DNA of 42,151 bases, from assembly GCA_964496975.1 (NCBI GenBank), contig CAZCBN010000012.1, positions 1-42,151 on the forward strand, in the 5' to 3' direction. Shown piece after piece: positions 38,997-42,151 of the stretch. Source of the stretch: CAZCBN01 sp964496975 (GTDB lineage: Bacteria > Planctomycetota > Phycisphaerae > Phycisphaerales > UBA1924). The position numbers and the translations under genes were made by a program. Position 1 is the stretch's first letter. The number at the start of each line of letters is the position of its first letter. Below the pieces are notes generated by a model. The model was not told the origin of the DNA, did no database searches, and saw nothing but the letters and a program-made list of their open reading frames with translations.

Positions 38997-40085
38997 TTAC
39001 TCGATGGTGTTCACGAGGCGGCTGCGCTGGGTGCGGGGCTGGATGATCGCGCCCGCGGCGTTGCGCTTCGCCAGCACGTCGATGCCGTAGCCGTTGGTCT
39101 GGCCGTTGGGCAGCCGGTAGTCGAAGAGCTTCGCGGCGGGGTTGACGTTCTCGAACGTGCCGCTGCCGTCGGTGTACACGTAGTTGCCGCCGTCGGCACC
39201 GTGATTGTCCACCTTGCCGAAGCCGGTGTTGGCGTTGTAGCCGACCTGCTCCTGGAACGACTGGTTGGAGCCGCGCCACCACGCGTCGCCGCTGATGTCC
39301 CACCCGTCGGTCTCGTCACCGAAGTAGATCACGGTGGAGAGCAGACGCGGGTCGTCGAGGCGAAGACCGGCCACGTAGAGGTAGCTGACGTTGTAGTGGA
39401 TGACGTCTTCGGGGCGGGTCGGGGGCTCGGGGATCTTGGACTTGGCGACGTTGTACGCCGGCCGTCCCGCGACGGCGGTGAGGTTCACGCCCCAGTACCG
39501 GTCCGACGCGTCGGAGGCACACGTCAGCACCTCGTACGAGTCCGTGTACGGCTGGAGCAGGGGCGTGCTGTTGCCGTCAAAGTACTTGCGAAAGGTCGTT
39601 GCGGTGCCGCCCGAGTAGCCGCGATCACCCGTGGGTGCGCTCAGGCCGTCACCCATGCCGTCACCGACCTGATAGAGGCTGAAGAGGCCGGCCACGCCGC
39701 CGTAGGCCCCCTGATCGGTCAGGAAGGGGCCGTTCGCATCGCCGACGGTGTACCCGTTGCGGGCCGCGGGAGTGAGCGGCAGGAACGGCAGCCAGCCGTT
39801 GGAGTCGACGGCGTACTGCTGCATCATCAGATTGACTTGGCGGGCACCGCTGAGGCACTGCGTCCGCTTCGCGCTCTCCCGCGCCTTGCCCAGCGCCGGC
39901 AGCAAGATGCCGATCAGCAGGGCGATGATGGCGATCACCACCAGCAGCTCGATGAGGGTGAAGCCGACGCGGGACGTCGACGTCGGGCCGCGGCGGGCGG
40001 CCTTGGCGGCACGGGTGCCCCGCGTCTCGCGCTGGAAGCCTTTGGTCGCCGACTGGGACGGATTGAACTGGGCCGAGCTGAACAT
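38997..40085 (-). CDS. Type II secretion/pilin-like pseudopilin, H-X9-DG type
   Basis: 362 residues from ATG 40085, which has GGAG about 6 nt upstream. The longer frame to 40244 is excluded because the promoter lies at 40223-40252. A 41-residue basic leader ends in Gly41, with cleavage before Phe42 (GFTLIELLVVIAI), Glu46 as the mature Glu5, and a hydrophobic helix to ILLPALGKARE. The rest is a beta-rich globular domain, and near the C terminus NHGADGGNYVYTDGSG is the H-X9-DG-like block. Planctomycetes carry many such proteins, mostly of unknown job. It is exported and processed by prepilin peptidase. Its neighbour is a divergent GH13 enzyme. Confidence 0.9.
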   Translation of the reverse strand: MFSSAQFNPSQSATKGFQRETRGTRAAKAARRGPTSTSRVGFTLIELLVVIAIIALLIGILLPALGKARESAKRTQCLSGARQVNLMMQQYAVDSNGWLPFLPLTPAARNGYTVGDANGPFLTDQGAYGGVAGLFSLYQVGDGMGDGLSAPTGDRGYSGGTATTFRKYFDGNSTPLLQPYTDSYEVLTCASDASDRYWGVNLTAVAGRPAYNVAKSKIPEPPTRPEDVIHYNVSYLYVAGLRLDDPRLLSTVIYFGDETDGWDISGDAWWRGSNQSFQEQVGYNANTGFGKVDNHGADGGNYVYTDGSGTFENVNPAAKLFDYRLPNGQTNGYGIDVLAKRNAAGAIIQPRTQRSRLVNTIE

Positions 40086-40222
40086 GGACCACTCCATTGG
40101 TGCGCGGGTCGTGCGGCCTGTGCCGGCCGCTCGCTCCGCTGTGGTGACCAGCCCCCGTTGGCTCGCCCCGGCCCTTGCAGGCCGGGCCACTCCCGGGCAT
40201 CGGGGGGCATGGATTCTTGACG

Positions 40223-40269
40223 ATGATATCCCCATTTTCGCCAAACGGTCAACGCTTTCTGCAAGCGCT
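40223..40269 (-). promoter_or_regulatory. Pseudopilin promoter with palindromic operator candidate
   Basis: On the minus strand: TTGACC (complement of 40247-40252), 18-bp spacer, TATCAT (complement of 40223-40228). Next to and partly upstream of the -35 box lies the inverted repeat AACGCTT-N5-AAGCGCT (40251-40269, one mismatch), which resembles LacI-family operators in size and core. The whole 40086-40363 region is less GC-rich. A TTGACA at 40337-40342 on the plus strand lacks a matching -10 box and is not called. Confidence 0.55.
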
Positions 40270-40363
40270 CTTCACACCCGTTTCGGACAGTTTGGTCGGA
40301 CGGTTCAGATCATGCAAGTGGTATCGTCGTTCTGGTTTGACACAATCTGCACCGGGAGTCTCC

Positions 40364-42151
40364 ATGAAGTGGTTGGGGTTCACCCCGGGTTGCCGGGGAG
40401 GCTGGATTCGGGCGGTTCTTCAGGCTCTGCTCGTCGCACCAGGGGGGTTCGCCGTGGCGTCGCCGCCCGTCCCGTCGCCGCAACGTGCAACCGAAACGCG
40501 AACGGTCGCGGCGGCTGACGTGCGCGAGAACCCCTTAAACTGGGCATTTGGCCGTGTGTGGTACCAGGTCTTCCCGGAGCGGTTTGCCAACGCGCAGCCG
40601 GCGAATGACCCGGCCGGGGCCTCGGTCGTCCGGAAGGCGTGGACGTCGCCTTGGGACGTTGTGGACGCCGCCGAAGCGGAGGCGGCGATGCTCCGCCGGT
40701 TGGGCGTCGGCACCGGGCGGTCGGTGGACGGCGAGGCGGGGAGCATGCCGTCGGTGGTCTTTCACAGGCGATACGGGGGTGACCTGCAGGGCGTGGTCGA
40801 GCGGCTTGGGTGGCTCCGCGACCTTGGCGTCGACGGGCTTTATTTGTGCCCGATTTTTCAGTCGCCCTCGCTGCACAAGTACGACGCATCGGACTACGCG
40901 CACGTCGACCCGACACTCGGGCACCCCGGCGTGCCGACGGCGGAGGACCTGGCCGTGCGCGCGCCGGCCGATCCGTTTGATGAGCGCGGTTGGGGTTGGA
41001 CGGCCTCGGACCGTTACTTCGTGGAGACGCTGCTTCCGAGCGCGCGCGGGGCGGGCCTGCGCGTCGTGCTGGACGGCGTGTGGAACCATGTGGGGACGGA
41101 GCACTGGGCGTTCGCGGATGTGTGGGCGCGGGGGCGGGCGTCGCCGTACGCCGAGTGGTTTGAGTCGCGGTTTGATGGCGAGGGACGGCTCGTCGGCTGG
41201 GGCGCGTGGGACCGGGTGAACGGGGGGCTGCCGCGGTGGGCCCGCACGGCCGACGGCCAGAACCTCGTCGAGCCGGTGAAGCGGCACATCTTCGCGGTGA
41301 CGCGGCGCTGGATGGACCCCAACGGCGACGGCGACCCGAGCGACGGCATCGACGGCTGGCGGCTCGACGTTGCGGCCGAGATTCCAAGGGGGTTTTGGAG
41401 GGAGTGGCGCGACCTCGTGAAGTCGATCAACCCCGGCGCGGTGATCGTGGGCGAGGTGTGGTTCGACGCGCGGGCGTACTTCGACGGCACGGCGTTCGAC
41501 TCGCAGATGAACTACCCGTTCGCCGAGGCGGTGACGGCGTGGCTCGGGCGTGACGCGGCGTTTGACTCGGGCCGCCTGGCGGCGGCGCTGACGCGGGTCT
41601 TCAGCCACGAGCCCGCGACGGACCTGACGCAGTTCAACCTGCTGACCAGCCACGACACCGAGCGGCTTGTCAGCATGCTGATGAACCCCGGCCGGGCGTA
41701 CGACCCGGGCGTCGCGTGGGACGACGTGGCCTCGGGCCGGTATGTCGACGGGCCGGCGGACGAGGCGACGCTGCGACGGGCTTTGATCGGCTGGGCGCTG
41801 GTGGCGTGCGCGCCGGGGGCGCCGATGCTGTACCAGGGTGAAGAGTTCGGCATGAACGGCGCCGACGACCCGCACAACCGCAGGCCCATGCCGTGGCCCG
41901 ACGTGATGAGCGAGGAGGCGTGGCGCGGCGTGGGCGTGGGGGCATCGGGCGCGATGGCGGCGGAGGTCGGCCGGTGGATGGGGCTCCGGCATCACCCCGT
42001 CGCGGGGCCGGTGCTTCGACGGGGGACGACCCGTGTGTCGAGCACGGCGGGGGGCGTGGTGGTGATCGAGCGGCGCCTCGGGACCGACCGGGTGGTGTTC
42101 GCGGCCCGACTGGGGGGTGAGGGTTCGGCGGGGGTGGACGCGGCCGCGGGG
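40364..42151 (+). CDS. GH13 alpha-amylase-family glycosidase (runs off right edge)
   Basis: 596 codons are visible from ATG 40364 and the frame is still open at the edge. An N-terminal hydrophobic stretch (AVLQALLVAPGGFAVAS) suggests export. The (beta/alpha)8 domain has WYQVFPERFAN, GVDGLYLCPIFQSPSLHKYDASDY, region I VLDGVWNH, region II GIDGWRLDVAAE with nucleophile Asp335, region III IVGEVW with acid/base Glu364, and region IV LLTSHDTERL with Asp431. Late motifs are PMLYQGEEFGMNG and DPHNRRPMPW. The set resembles neopullulanase/cyclomaltodextrinase (GH13_20/21-like) enzymes that cut maltodextrins or pullulan. All catalytic residues are present. The divergent promoter region suggests sugar-dependent control. 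Confidence 0.9.
   Translation, partial: MKWLGFTPGCRGGWIRAVLQALLVAPGGFAVASPPVPSPQRATETRTVAAADVRENPLNWAFGRVWYQVFPERFANAQPANDPAGASVVRKAWTSPWDVVDAAEAEAAMLRRLGVGTGRSVDGEAGSMPSVVFHRRYGGDLQGVVERLGWLRDLGVDGLYLCPIFQSPSLHKYDASDYAHVDPTLGHPGVPTAEDLAVRAPADPFDERGWGWTASDRYFVETLLPSARGAGLRVVLDGVWNHVGTEHWAFADVWARGRASPYAEWFESRFDGEGRLVGWGAWDRVNGGLPRWARTADGQNLVEPVKRHIFAVTRRWMDPNGDGDPSDGIDGWRLDVAAEIPRGFWREWRDLVKSINPGAVIVGEVWFDARAYFDGTAFDSQMNYPFAEAVTAWLGRDAAFDSGRLAAALTRVFSHEPATDLTQFNLLTSHDTERLVSMLMNPGRAYDPGVAWDDVASGRYVDGPADEATLRRALIGWALVACAPGAPMLYQGEEFGMNGADDPHNRRPMPWPDVMSEEAWRGVGVGASGAMAAEVGRWMGLRHHPVAGPVLRRGTTRVSSTAGGVVVIERRLGTDRVVFAARLGGEGSAGVDAAAG

Noticed and set aside
40337..40365. Plus-strand promoter TTGACA just upstream of the GH13 gene
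   Set aside because: A -10 box would fall on the start codon and no TATAAT-like sequence is present at the right distance.

Overview
The window is about 42 kb of very GC-rich DNA (roughly 70% by eye). It most likely comes from a planctomycete, possibly of the Phycisphaerae type. This is an inference from the H-X9-DG type pseudopilin with a GFTLIELLVVIAI leader at 38997-40085, the EF-hand secreted proteins, the high GC and the mixed gene orientation. No ribosomal gene is present to prove it.

Left host region (1-13911). A partial secreted protein runs off the left edge. Next come an XRE/cupin regulator (397-1032) and a phosphonate locus with two divergent arms. The minus arm has an iron-type alcohol dehydrogenase resembling phosphonoacetaldehyde reductase and a phosphonatase-like HAD hydrolase. 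The plus arm is a PhnC-PhnD-PhnE uptake system. Two face-to-face promoters whose -35 boxes form one palindrome (3083-3099) separate the arms. A secreted GH43-like glycosidase follows. Then come an EF-hand alpha/beta-hydrolase that lacks the nucleophile serine, a stand-alone fliM, a full-length DsbD, and tRNA-Gly(GCC).

Integrated element (13865-38723). A prophage of about 24.8 kb sits in the tRNA-Gly gene and is bounded by a perfect 48-bp direct repeat. Every confident gene is on the plus strand. In order it carries: a pair of structured 60-bp repeats and an unknown gene; a tyrosine integrase with its own promoter, palindrome and leader ORF; a run of small unknown early genes joined by 4-8 nt overlaps; a replication-initiator-like gene that contains four 18-bp palindromic iterons, as in lambda O/ori; a beta-helix-like surface protein; and a packaging/morphogenesis block. 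That block has GpA-type terminase, a gpW-position protein, lambda-type portal, a prohead protease-major capsid fusion, cement protein, connector proteins, tail tube, a G/T-like chaperone pair needing a frameshift, tape measure and tail-end proteins. The last gene is a cysteine-rich protein with two GEC(W/Y)T...CxxC modules. I see no recognisable repressor, endolysin or helicase loader, so the element is either defective or uses unfamiliar proteins for these steps.

Right host region (38724-42151). A strong terminator closes a minus-strand pseudopilin gene. Its promoter carries a palindromic operator candidate. Divergent from it is a GH13 alpha-amylase-family enzyme that runs off the right edge.

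Most starts were chosen from visible ribosome binding sites or from overlaps with the preceding gene. Functional names rest on recognised motifs only; no database search was possible.
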